Source of the DNA: CAZTVF01 sp964616985
Lineage (GTDB): Bacteria; Planctomycetota; Phycisphaerae; SM23-33
Length of the DNA stretch: 64,000 bases
Assembly (NCBI GenBank): GCA_964616985.1
Contig: CAZTVF010000002.1
Coordinates: 29,592-93,591, forward strand
Direction: 5' to 3'
Shown here one piece after another: positions 29,791-38,329 of the stretch (positions are counted from its first letter, which is position 1; each line of letters opens with the position of its first letter). The notes beneath the pieces are model-generated. The model worked only from the letters and a program-made list of their open reading frames with translations, was not told the DNA's origin and searched no databases. A program made the translations under genes and the position numbers.

Positions 29791-30405
29791 TTAACGAGGT
29801 CTCCGCCTTCGGGCCCCCATGGCCAGGACGCCACTAGCCAAAAGCAGAATGGTCATAGGTTCCGGGACGACGATCAGCGATGCCTTCTGGAAACTGATGC
29901 TGTTGTCCACGTCTTCAATTTGAGAGGTCACGAAATTCGACATGTTGGGAAAGAACTTGCCCAAGGACAACTCGTAGGTGCCCGCCTGTGTCCCTGCCGT
30001 GAAGTTGAATGTGCCCAGCCAGGTAGACGTGTAACCTTCGGTGAACGGATCCATAGACAATAGCAGGTTGCCAAAGTATCCCGCATAGCCGGCTGAGACT
30101 TCCTTCAATGCAGGAGCCCCGCTGCCGTCTTCCGCCAGCGACGCCGGCAGGACGATTGCGGAAGCATTCGAGACAGCCCCCGCCGCGGGGGCGAAAGTCA
30201 TCTCGACGCCCTCACTGTACAATCCCATTGAGAATCCCTGCAGCCCATCTTGTGCCGGGGCCGTGTCCACGAATATCTGGATCGCGATCGTCTGGCCCGG
30301 CGACACAGTATATGTATCCTGGTCTGGCTTCACGAGAATGGATGCTGCTGCCGGCTGAGCGTATGCCGATAGCAGGACCACCAGAGATAGAGCGAACGAT
30401 CGCAT
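29791..30405 (-). CDS. PEP-CTERM secreted protein, cohesin-like fold
   Basis: A 204-residue exported protein. ATG 30405 has GAGG 5 nt upstream. Residues 1-21 (MRSFALSLVVLLSAYAQPAAA) form a signal peptide. The C-terminus is VPEPMTILLLASGVLAMGARRRRPR in outline: the PEP motif, one hydrophobic span and an Arg cluster, the sorting signal handled by exosortase. The middle reads YTVSPGQTIAIQIFVDTAP, then GLQGFSMGLY, and ends TYELSLG...ASLIV, which resembles the nine-stranded cohesin outline. That assignment is inference from pattern only. It lies 33 nt upstream of the dockerin-bearing giant gene and is probably co-transcribed, so it could be an anchor or partner. Confidence 0.88.
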   Translation of the reverse strand: MRSFALSLVVLLSAYAQPAAASILVKPDQDTYTVSPGQTIAIQIFVDTAPAQDGLQGFSMGLYSEGVEMTFAPAAGAVSNASAIVLPASLAEDGSGAPALKEVSAGYAGYFGNLLLSMDPFTEGYTSTWLGTFNFTAGTQAGTYELSLGKFFPNMSNFVTSQIEDVDNSISFQKASLIVVPEPMTILLLASGVLAMGARRRRPR

Positions 30406-30810
30406 GGTTACCTCGCTTTTGAAAAAGGGCGAAAGACCTGTACGAAACCCTTGGTTGGCATTATCGCCGACGATTGCCTAATCGCCAAGCGCAAAACTCA
30501 TAGATTCTGATGGGTACATCCTAACGAGTTGCTGATGTCAAGCCAGACGATCAATACGCCCCAAGATCAACAGACGAGCCGAGTTAGGATTGGCCATTGC
30601 TGAAGGCAAGAGAAGGAGTTCCCCGCACTTACCAATCGGGTTCTGGGCCCTGAAAGCAGACTCGCGGTTGTCAGGATATGCCGCCCAAGCTGTGATAGGA
30701 GGAAATCCTGGGAACCCAAGCATGGGCAATCGCCCAGTTCCTCGCACGCGGTGGCTGGGTAGCGCGCGGCCTGAAGGAAACCTGAAGCGAATTGCGTTTC
30801 CTCGTTCGGG
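30406..30810. other. Intergenic region upstream of the PEP-CTERM/giant gene pair
   Basis: About 400 bp without a credible gene. It holds a minus-strand promoter candidate (listed separately) and, directly after the esterase stop, a weak hairpin of AGGAAAC (30775-30781) and GTTTCCT (30796-30802) without a T run. A 69-codon open frame at 30538-30747 has no support. Confidence 0.6.
30513..30541 (-). promoter_or_regulatory. Candidate promoter for the PEP-CTERM/giant gene unit
   Basis: The minus strand has a perfect TTGACA (30536-30541), a 17-nt spacer and TGTACC, a poor -10. It lies about 110 nt before the PEP-CTERM start. Only the -35 is convincing. Confidence 0.3.
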
Positions 30811-31710
30811 TCAGCGGACCAGGTGCGACCGCATGAAGGCGGCCAGGTGTTCGACGGCTTGGCGGCTCTCGGGCAGCCCGTGGATCTGGAACACGTGGAC
30901 CATGCCCGGCCAGACCTCCAGCGTCACATCGACCCCATCCGCCTTGGCTTTAGCGGCGAGGCGAACGCTGTCGTCGCGAAGCATCTCGTGCTGGCCGACC
31001 TGCATCAGCAGCGGGGGGATGCCGGTGAAGTCGGCGAAGATCGGAGAAGCCAGCGGATGACGGCGATCGGCCTTGCCAAGATACAGATCAGTGAATACGG
31101 GCATGGCCCGCGCGCTGCAGATGGGGTCCTTCTCGGTCTGCATCGACTCGCTGGCCAGCGTCAGGTCTGTGCAGGCCGACAGGGGCATCGCGGCTCTCGG
31201 CAAGGGCAGGCGGCGATCGCGCAGTGCCAGCAGTGTCGCCAGCGTCAGGCCTCCCCCCGCCGAATCCCCCGCGATGAACGTGGCATGCGCGGGCCCCGAG
31301 CCGCACGGTCCGCAGACGCGCATCCACTCATGGGCGCGAACGCAATCCTCTATTGCCGCGGGGAATGGGTGTTCGGGCGCCAGCCTGTAGTCCGGCAGCA
31401 GAACCGCGCACCGTGCGGCCGCGGAAACATCGGCCGCCAGAGGAAGGTAGTTTCCCGCCGATCCAGAGACGAATCCGCCGCCATGCAGATACAGAAGTCG
31501 CACATCCGCATCCGCTCCGGGTGCCATGACCCATTCGCACGGCAGGCCGTCGATCTCCACTCGCGTGCATTTGACATCGCGACTGGCGGGTTCATGTCGA
31601 GCGCCCATACCCGCACGCAGTCCTTCGAGGTTGAACTCGTTGCCCGGATCGCCGAATGCCGGGTGTTTGCGCAGTTCCTGCAGCAATGCACGACCTTCCG
31701 GTGAGACCAT
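30811..31710 (-). CDS. Alpha/beta hydrolase, HSL (lipase family IV) esterase
   Basis: A 299-residue carboxylesterase of the hormone-sensitive lipase family. Start ATG 31710 has AAGGAG 7 nt upstream. The oxyanion motif HGGG is at 76-79 (LLYLHGGGFVSGS), DYRLAPEHPFPAA follows, and the nucleophile elbow is GDSAGG with Ser about 150. The acid is probably in LRDDS and the base His in GMVHVF near the C-terminus. There is no signal peptide, so it is likely cytoplasmic. Next to sulfatases it may remove acetyl or other esters from glycan fragments, but the family is broad and this is inference. A 299-bp gap on its upstream side holds nothing recognisable. Confidence 0.9.
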   Translation of the reverse strand: MVSPEGRALLQELRKHPAFGDPGNEFNLEGLRAGMGARHEPASRDVKCTRVEIDGLPCEWVMAPGADADVRLLYLHGGGFVSGSAGNYLPLAADVSAAARCAVLLPDYRLAPEHPFPAAIEDCVRAHEWMRVCGPCGSGPAHATFIAGDSAGGGLTLATLLALRDRRLPLPRAAMPLSACTDLTLASESMQTEKDPICSARAMPVFTDLYLGKADRRHPLASPIFADFTGIPPLLMQVGQHEMLRDDSVRLAAKAKADGVDVTLEVWPGMVHVFQIHGLPESRQAVEHLAAFMRSHLVR

Positions 31711-32009
31711 TGAATCTCTCCTTCACAGCAATACTGTTGGCATTCCTTGTTCCTGGAACTCGCGGCCGAGCATCGACTTCATGCATCACCTTCCATAGGA
31801 CGGGCCGCGATGTCAAGACGGAATCGTCGAAGCAGTATCGTGCCAAGCCGTGCCGCTTCCTGATCTGTGCCTGCCGACAGGGTGGCCCTCGACCAATCTG
31901 CGTTGCCGCCGGGGGTCGTTCACTTCGCCGCCATACTACGTCGAGGTCGTCCGTCGCAACATGCAGGTCGAGGCCCGCCGCGCGCGGAAATGATCGGCAA
32001 GCCCGATGG

Positions 32010-33446
32010 TTACGAGGGCTCGCCAGCAGCCATTCGCTTGGTCGCCCGGTAGTAGAACGGGCTGGCGACGGGGCCTTTAAGAAGCGGGTCGTTGGTCTGC
32101 TTCATCCACGTGCCGAGACGCTGGCGCATCTGGCCCAGCAAGGCCGCGTGCTCGGGCTTCTTCACCAGGTTTCTTGTCTCCCGGGGATCCTGCTGGAGGT
32201 CGAACAACTCCTCGGCCGGGCGCGTGGTGTAACGCTGGGCCAGCTCGATGTCGCTCCCCATGTGGTGGATGTCCGAGGGCGTCTCGTACAGGCCATTCTT
32301 CTCGAAGTAGCACACATACTTGTAGCGGCCGGTGCGGATGCAGCGGATGGGGTCATACCAGTCGTGGAAGGTCTTCTCTGCGAAGACCTGCTCGTTGGGC
32401 TGGTAGCTGGCGGAGTTCAGCAGGCCGGCGAAGCTCCGACCCTGGATGCTGGACGGAATGCTGATGCCGCAGGCCTCGAGCAGTGTGGGCAGGATATCGA
32501 TATTTGAGATCAGTTCCTCGCACTGCCGTCCGCCCGTCCACTTGCCCCCCGGCCAGCGGATCATCAGCATCGTCTCGATACCCGGGTCGTACAGCGTGCT
32601 CTTGGCGCGGGGCATGGCGATGCCGTGGTCCGTGGTGACCACGAAGATCGTGTTATCGGCGACGCCCTGAGCTTCCAGTAGTTCCATCAACATGCCCAGC
32701 CCCTGGTCGAAACGGCGGACCATTCCCTGGAACTGGGCCAGTTCGACGCGGGTGAGGGGGCCGTCGTTGAGATAGGGCGGTACGTGCACGCCGAGCGAAT
32801 CATCCGGCTGTGTGCCGAAGGTCTCCCAGCCGCGGTGCGTCTCAAACCCGCCCACCTGGCAGAAGAACGGTTTGCCGCGGTCGCGGCCCTCCAGCACCGG
32901 TTGCAGATGCTTGGGCAGGTCCAAGAGGTGATGATTGTCGTCGATGACGTCGAAGCCAAGCTTCTTGGAGTCGGGCGATTCGTGCTGTCCCGCCAGCAGC
33001 CACGTGGCGTACCCGGCCGCGCCGAACAGCTTCGCCGCCGGCTTTTCGTCGTCGTGCATCTCCCAGCCGAAGTCGCCATGCACCAGACCCATCACTCCGT
33101 TGGAGTGCGGGTAGCGACCGGTGACGATGGCCGCCCGGCTGGGGCTGCACAAGGGGCCTGTGCAGAAGCTGTTCTTGAACAGGACGCCTTGGCCCGCGAG
33201 CTTCTCGCAGTTGGGCGTGTGCACCGTCTTGATGCCGTAAGGGCTGATGTGCCTGCCGGTATCGTGCGTGATCAGCAGCACGACGTTCGGCCGGCTGCCT
33301 GCGGGCCCGGTCGTGGCGGCGGCCGGCCGGCCGGTGGCCTCCGGTTCGTCCTGCCGCGTACACGCCAGCCCTGCCGTCGCCAACGCCGCCGCTGCACCGA
33401 CTGTTGCCTTCATGAAATGCCTCCTGCTGATTCTTGTATTGCCCAT
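32010..33446 (-). CDS. Sulfatase with Tat signal (heparan N-sulfatase-like)
   Basis: A 478-residue sulfatase. ATG 33446 is preferred over the in-frame ATG 33476 because it puts the Tat motif RISRRHFMKA near the N-terminus and has GGAGG about 11 nt upstream. The twin-Arg motif is followed by a hydrophobic Ala-rich stretch and a Cys (LATAGLACTRQ), so it is exported, possibly as a lipoprotein, although the lipobox is imperfect. The metal strand is NVVLLITHDTGRHISPYG and the modification motif CSPSR (Cys about 100). It shares the HD-type site with 1436-2845. This and the PEP-CTERM protein are the clearest exported proteins of the glycan region, so it may act on the intact polymer or on large fragments before uptake. 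Confidence 0.9.
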   Translation of the reverse strand: MGNTRISRRHFMKATVGAAAALATAGLACTRQDEPEATGRPAAATTGPAGSRPNVVLLITHDTGRHISPYGIKTVHTPNCEKLAGQGVLFKNSFCTGPLCSPSRAAIVTGRYPHSNGVMGLVHGDFGWEMHDDEKPAAKLFGAAGYATWLLAGQHESPDSKKLGFDVIDDNHHLLDLPKHLQPVLEGRDRGKPFFCQVGGFETHRGWETFGTQPDDSLGVHVPPYLNDGPLTRVELAQFQGMVRRFDQGLGMLMELLEAQGVADNTIFVVTTDHGIAMPRAKSTLYDPGIETMLMIRWPGGKWTGGRQCEELISNIDILPTLLEACGISIPSSIQGRSFAGLLNSASYQPNEQVFAEKTFHDWYDPIRCIRTGRYKYVCYFEKNGLYETPSDIHHMGSDIELAQRYTTRPAEELFDLQQDPRETRNLVKKPEHAALLGQMRQRLGTWMKQTNDPLLKGPVASPFYYRATKRMAAGEPS

Positions 33447-33593
33447 AGGGTCACGGTTCCTCCGAATCCCAGCCATCCTGTCCGCCGCCGGACTCCGCGA
33501 GCACGCCCGCCAGCAGGTTCATGGGCGGCATGCCGATGACATGGGCAACGAAGGCGTCGGCCGGTGGACGGCAAACCGTTATTCGGATCACTG

Positions 33594-34994
33594 TCATGAG
33601 ACTTTGTTTCTGTTTGCCGCCCGCGCGGCGGTGTATTCCGCCTGCATGTTCTCAAACCATGCCTCCAGGTCGCAAAGCATCCGTGAGGCGCGATCGGGAT
33701 GCTGGGCCGCCAGGTCGCTTTTCTCGAGCGGATCGGCGGCAAGGTTGAACAGTTGCGGCGGCGGGGGCGGGGGAACGGTTCGCGGAGGATCGTCCCCGTC
33801 GTCGATGCCGTTGTGGATGAAGTGTTCCGGCCCGTACATCGACACCCATAGCCAGTGGAGGTCGGGCACCGTGAAGGCCTCCGCGATGCCGGGACGGACA
33901 AGCTTCCAGTCGCCGTCGCGGACGGCGGCGTTGCAGGTGACCAGCGGCGTGTAGCGGTTCCACTGCCAGTAGCGGTGCGTGCAGGTGCGGCCCTTCTCGC
34001 CGCGAAGCGCCGGCAGCACGCTCACGCCGTCGAGCGGCAGGCTATCTGGCGGCCGTTGAATGCCGGCCATCTCAAGCAACGTGGGATACCAGTCGGTGAA
34101 ATGCACCATTTCGTCGACGACCCGGCCGCGGTCCAGTCCCGCCGGCCAGCGGAGGATGCCCGGCACGCGGATGCCACCTTCGAGCACGCTGCCCTTGGCG
34201 CCATTGAATTGACAGTTGAATCGGGTGGTGCACTGTTCCCCCGAGCCCCCGAACTGCGGTCCGTTGTCGCTGGAGAACAGCACGATGGTGTTGTCCTCCA
34301 ATCCGTGCCGGTTGAGCGTCTCCAGGATGCGGGCGATGCCCTTGTCCATGCGATGGATCATGGCGTAGATAGTGGCCACAGCGCGGTTGTGCTTGGCGGG
34401 ATCAACGAAGGGCAATATCTCGTCGGCGGGGGCCTGCAGCGGCGTGTGGGGGGCATTGAACGTGACGTGCAGGAAGAAGGGCCGCGAGCGGTTGCGGTCG
34501 ATGAATTCGCACGCTTCCTGCGTCCAGACATCGGTGAGGTAGCGGCCGTCGGTGCGACGGACGCTCTGGCCGAACTCCACGCGCCATTGATAGTAGTCGT
34601 GCATCCCCCCGCGGAAGCAGACGGTCTCGTCGAATCCTCGCTGGTCGGGGTGGTACCGCGGATCGAACGCGCCGAGGTGCCATTTGCCCACCAGGCCGGT
34701 GCGATAGCCCGCACCTCGCAGCGCGTCGGCCAGTGTTCGCTCGCGCAGGCTCAGTCGCTCCAGCCCGCGCCACTCCAGTGTGTCGACCGATCCCGTGCGG
34801 TGCGGGTACCGCCCCGTCAGCAGCGCCGCGCGCGAGGGATTGCACACCGGCGAGGCGGTGTACTGCTGCGTCAGGCACACTCCTTGGTCCATGAGCGCAT
34901 CGAGTGTCGGTGTTCTGGAGGCGCCCCCATTGAAGCGAGAGAAGTCGCCATATCCCATGTCGTCAGCGAGGATCACGATGATATTTGGACGCAT
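33594..34994 (-). CDS. Arylsulfatase-type sulfatase
   Basis: A 466-residue sulfatase. ATG 34994 is chosen because AGGAG lies 7 nt upstream and the protein begins MRPNIIVILADDMGYGD, the classic Asp-Asp metal strand. The longer frame adds 61 charged residues with no homology. The modification motif is CNPSR (Cys about 51), then ALLTGRYPHRTGS. VGKWHLG and LFSSDNGPQFGG follow, then NGAKGSVLEGGIRVPGILRW, the block typical of arylsulfatase A/GalNAc-sulfatase-like enzymes. LFNLAADPLEKSDLA is near the C-terminus. No signal peptide is visible. A frameshifted sulfatase remnant lies just upstream. Confidence 0.9.
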   Translation of the reverse strand: MRPNIIVILADDMGYGDFSRFNGGASRTPTLDALMDQGVCLTQQYTASPVCNPSRAALLTGRYPHRTGSVDTLEWRGLERLSLRERTLADALRGAGYRTGLVGKWHLGAFDPRYHPDQRGFDETVCFRGGMHDYYQWRVEFGQSVRRTDGRYLTDVWTQEACEFIDRNRSRPFFLHVTFNAPHTPLQAPADEILPFVDPAKHNRAVATIYAMIHRMDKGIARILETLNRHGLEDNTIVLFSSDNGPQFGGSGEQCTTRFNCQFNGAKGSVLEGGIRVPGILRWPAGLDRGRVVDEMVHFTDWYPTLLEMAGIQRPPDSLPLDGVSVLPALRGEKGRTCTHRYWQWNRYTPLVTCNAAVRDGDWKLVRPGIAEAFTVPDLHWLWVSMYGPEHFIHNGIDDGDDPPRTVPPPPPPQLFNLAADPLEKSDLAAQHPDRASRMLCDLEAWFENMQAEYTAARAANRNKVS

Positions 34995-35173
34995 TCGCTT
35001 GCTCCTGTGTGCCGGCCTGCGCGACGGACCGACACACTTGAAGGGCCATCGGTCGCGAGTCTCGTCCGCCGGCTTCATCTTGGCGCCTGGGCTGGCGGCA
35101 CTCGCTTCGTTTGCCTTTTCGGGCGACCCAACGGGGCCTTTCGGATTCGTCTTGTTGACCTTCCGACAGCGGA

Positions 35174-35540
35174 TCAACTTCCGCCGCTCATCGCGAACGG
35201 CCCGCTGCGCGTCGCGGCAGCGGTGAAGGCATAGCCGCGGACCTTCGCCGTCTTGCCCGTGATTACCCGCAAAAGGCTGCGGCCGTCAAGCCCATCCGGG
35301 ACGACCACGCCCGCCAACTTGCGGGCAGTCGGGTAGATGTCGTAGAGATACGCGAAGTTCGGGAGCCGTCTTCGGGGGATGCCAGGGCCGCCAGACACCA
35401 GCGGCACGTGCATGCCGCGTGGAGGTTGCTGCCGAGCAGGGCATGCTCGCCGAGCGAGAGCCCGCTGTCGCCACGATATTGCGACGGTGGCTGCGTATGT
35501 CACTGAGGTCACGCGGGGCCGGAAGGATCACACGGGGTCG
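35174..35540 (-). pseudogene. Frameshifted sulfatase fragment
   Basis: A piece of sulfatase spread over more than one frame. One frame gives NIVAT, a second gives GDSGLSLGEHALLGSNLH, a third gives GMHVPLVSGGPGIP and then YLYDIYPTARKLAGV, VPDGLDGRSLL and ITGKTAKVRGYAFTA. Joined, these are the 'SDxGLxxGEHxLxGKxNLxExxxRVPLxxxGPGIP' and 'DIxPTxxxLAG' blocks of a sulfatase. The N-terminal half with the CxPSR motif and the C-terminal end are absent. At least two frame breaks (near 35420 and 35470) show it is dead. It lies immediately upstream of an intact sulfatase and may be the leftover of a duplication. The next 170 bp show nothing. Confidence 0.75.
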
Positions 35541-35709
35541 GCCGTCCCCCGCCGCACGGGGACACGAACCGTTCCGCTATCCAATCACCAGGCACTGGTG
35601 GATCGATTCGCAGTGCACCGTGGTTCCCGTTTCAGGCGCATCTCCCGCCGGCTCCGCTCCTGGTGTTCTGTGTTCCGCCCCGGGCGAAGGCAGATCGGAT
35701 TGTGGGGTA

Positions 35710-36840
35710 TCAGCCATTGCCGCACAGTTCACGGCAGCAATCGACGACGAACTTCGTCTGCTCTACGGTTCGGTTCGGGTAGCCCGCCAGGCCCAGGATG
35801 AAGTGGTCCCATGGCGCTGCTTCCCGGATCATCTGATGGATGCCTGCCCGCACTGCGGCGCGATCGTCCATCGGGCCGGCCAGTTGACCGACCCCGGCCA
35901 TGATCGTGATGCGGCCGCCCAGTGCCTTGCGCCCCTGGGCCACCGTGACATTACCGAGGGGGGGAGTCGTGAAGGCATGCACCGCGTCCATCTTCGTGCG
36001 GCGGTACAGCGGCAGCAGGTCGCGGATCAGGCCGCAGGAGTGGTGGAAGTAGATCTTGCCGGCGGCATGCGACGCATCGACGCGGGCGTCGGTCAGAGCC
36101 AGATTGCATTCCTCGAACATCGCCGGCGAGATCGCCGTCGTGGAGGTGTCGTCCACACTGACCACCACATCGATGTCGGACTGCACCCCGACCTTAAGGC
36201 GCTGCAGGTAGTTCGCCTCCATCACGGCGAAGCAGTCGCGCAGGGCATTGGGCGCGTCGGCCCAGAGATACGCCAGGGCCGCCACGCCCGAATAGATGCG
36301 GAACATCATGCCCAGCGGTGTGCCATCCATCGATCCCAGGATCAGGCCATCTTCGCCGATGAGTTTACGGCGATCGTGGGTCCTGGCGATCGCGTCGGGA
36401 TTGGCCTCGATGACCTCGTCCTCGAAGATCGATGCCAAGGGCGGCAGGTCTGCAGGCCCTTTCACCAGGTGCTCGGTCCAATTGCTGGAGACCGCGCCGC
36501 TGCTGTCGCGGCAGACCTGGATGACCTCGCGCAGATCGCCCTTGGGGGTGTGCCAGACGTGGGTGGTGACGTCACCCTCGGCGCGACTCTCGACCGTGAC
36601 ATTTCGCCGCGTGATGCGATACGGCAGCCCGTACCAGTCCATGATGTCCAGGCCGAAATACCGCGAGAAGGTTACCGTGGCTGTGTCGCCCCAATGCACC
36701 TCGCCCAGCGCGGCGACCAGGGCGGGGTCCATGCCTTCGCGGCTGGGTTGGTTATAGGGATCGCAGTGCCCGGCGACCGGAATCCACTCCGGCGTCTCGT
36801 GACGGAAGATTTTCAACAGGTTCTCACGGGGAGTAGTCAT
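35710..36840 (-). CDS. Uroporphyrinogen decarboxylase (UroD) family protein
   Basis: A 376-residue URO-D superfamily protein. ATG 36840 has GGAAGGG just upstream. It begins MTTPRENLLKIFRHETPEWIPV, the usual opening of the methyltransferase-like branch, and contains VVVSVDDTSTTAISPAMFEE and YFHHSCGLIRDLLP, where the HxCG segment matches the metal-ligand region of MtaA/CmuA-type enzymes. True HemE motifs are not evident, so it is not assigned to heme synthesis. Such genes are often found among planctomycetal glycan genes with unknown role. A methyl-transfer or lyase activity on a small substrate is possible but not shown. Confidence 0.82.
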   Translation of the reverse strand: MTTPRENLLKIFRHETPEWIPVAGHCDPYNQPSREGMDPALVAALGEVHWGDTATVTFSRYFGLDIMDWYGLPYRITRRNVTVESRAEGDVTTHVWHTPKGDLREVIQVCRDSSGAVSSNWTEHLVKGPADLPPLASIFEDEVIEANPDAIARTHDRRKLIGEDGLILGSMDGTPLGMMFRIYSGVAALAYLWADAPNALRDCFAVMEANYLQRLKVGVQSDIDVVVSVDDTSTTAISPAMFEECNLALTDARVDASHAAGKIYFHHSCGLIRDLLPLYRRTKMDAVHAFTTPPLGNVTVAQGRKALGGRITIMAGVGQLAGPMDDRAAVRAGIHQMIREAAPWDHFILGLAGYPNRTVEQTKFVVDCCRELCGNG

Positions 36841-37004
36841 ACGCCCTTCCCTTCTTCGCTTTCAGGCCGTCGGGCGCGCCTGGAATATGACGCCCCGGCC
36901 GTTCGAGCGTCTGCACCAACTCGCCAGGCGCGGGCCTCACGGCCGGTCCGGACATTCCACTCCATCGGCGTGGATCGCTGCGCGTTCATCAGCCGCTCTC
37001 CCGG

Positions 37005-38165
37005 TCACACTTCCTTGTTCTTCGTCACCGTGGCGCGGTCGGGCATGGCATCCCATTGGGGCACGTCGACGATGAAGACCTGGCCATATCCCTGTGCATC
37101 GGCGGCGTAGAGCACCTTCGTGCCATCGGCGTGAACGCAGGGGTGAACGTGAAGGGTTTGGGTGTGGAATGAGCCGCGATGCCACGCCAGCACCTTGGGC
37201 CCCTGGAGTACGCCATCCTTCATTCGCCAAGCCAGCAGGTAGGGCTCCTGCGCGTTCCCATCGCCGATGATCAGATCGAGTCTGTGGCTGTGAAAATGCC
37301 AGCAATGGCCATTGAAACTGGACTCGACGTGATCCGTGTTGTCGTAGCGGATCATGCCGAAGATCCCGCCTTTGGCATTGCCCCCGTGATAGCCGATGTG
37401 CTCGCCGTCGGGCATCCAGCACTCGTGTCCGACGTATTCGCCAGGCAGCTTGGGACGGATCTTCCATGCCTTGCCGGTATTGATGTCGAGCCCCCAGATG
37501 CGGTTGTCTACCTTGTGCCACGGGCCTTCGTGACAGAACGTGACGATGTTCGGCAATCTGGGTGACGCGTTGAAATGGCCCAGCCAGTAACGCTCCTCAT
37601 GGATAAGCTGCGACTCACCGCCGTCCACCGGAATCTTCCAGACCGTCGAGTGTGGCTTCGCTGCCCATATCTCGTTGAAGCCGATGTACCCGTTGAGCAG
37701 ATCGACCTGGAAACGGCTGGACAGATCCTCGCTGAACCCTGTGCAGACATGCTTGCCGTCGGCCGTCGCATCCGCCAGGTTTCCGGTGTAACCATCCGGG
37801 CACTTGAGCAGCGGCCGTGACTTGAGCGTTGCGAGGTCCAGCGCCGTGATCGTGTTGTCATAGAGGAAGTAGATCTCTTCGCGAACCGGATTCTTGCTGA
37901 GGCTGTGACGGTTCACCACCTTCGCCGGGTCCCAATCGGTGAGTTGCGTCATCTCGCCCGAGACCAGATCCACGCCATACAAGTTGATGCGGTTCCCGCG
38001 ATCCGAGGCGATCACAAGCTTGCGTCCCTGGTCATACCAGCAGGGATATGTGAAGTAGGAGTGATTGCTGTGGGCGCGGTAGTTGGTCAGTTGTCGTACC
38101 GTGGCGCCGCTGACCGGGTCTTTGCTGACTCCCAATTCCGAGGGCCATCGTGTTCCAGTTCCCAT
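37005..38165 (-). CDS. PL22 oligogalacturonate lyase
   Basis: A 386-residue beta-propeller enzyme of polysaccharide lyase family 22, which cleaves unsaturated or saturated digalacturonate by beta-elimination, usually in the cytoplasm. ATG 38165 has AAGGA 6 nt upstream. SKDPVSGATVRQLTNYRAHS is the N-terminal hallmark of the family, and SDRGNRINLYGVDL and GEMTQLTD are propeller blades. The metal site is visible as HCWHFHSH and TQTLHVHP. The Q-x-x-H-x-H spacing (about Q336, H339, H341) matches the Mn ligands described for PL22. No signal peptide. It implies that a uronate-containing oligosaccharide is consumed. Confidence 0.9.
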   Translation of the reverse strand: MGTGTRWPSELGVSKDPVSGATVRQLTNYRAHSNHSYFTYPCWYDQGRKLVIASDRGNRINLYGVDLVSGEMTQLTDWDPAKVVNRHSLSKNPVREEIYFLYDNTITALDLATLKSRPLLKCPDGYTGNLADATADGKHVCTGFSEDLSSRFQVDLLNGYIGFNEIWAAKPHSTVWKIPVDGGESQLIHEERYWLGHFNASPRLPNIVTFCHEGPWHKVDNRIWGLDINTGKAWKIRPKLPGEYVGHECWMPDGEHIGYHGGNAKGGIFGMIRYDNTDHVESSFNGHCWHFHSHRLDLIIGDGNAQEPYLLAWRMKDGVLQGPKVLAWHRGSFHTQTLHVHPCVHADGTKVLYAADAQGYGQVFIVDVPQWDAMPDRATVTKNKEV

Positions 38166-38329
38166 GCGGTTTCCTTATCTTTGCGGACGATAGAACAGCG
38201 GGAAGTACTCTATTGGGCCAGTTCGTGAGAGTCGCGTCAAGCACCATTCGGCACGGCTGCCTCTGGTTTGCCCAAGCTACGTTCCATCGTGTTCCTTAGC
38301 CGGTCGTTTCCTTCCTCGTCTGATCTTGT

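Noticed and set aside
30538..30747. A 69-codon minus-strand frame upstream of the PEP-CTERM gene
   Set aside because: No Shine-Dalgarno sequence, no homology, and it covers the promoter candidate.
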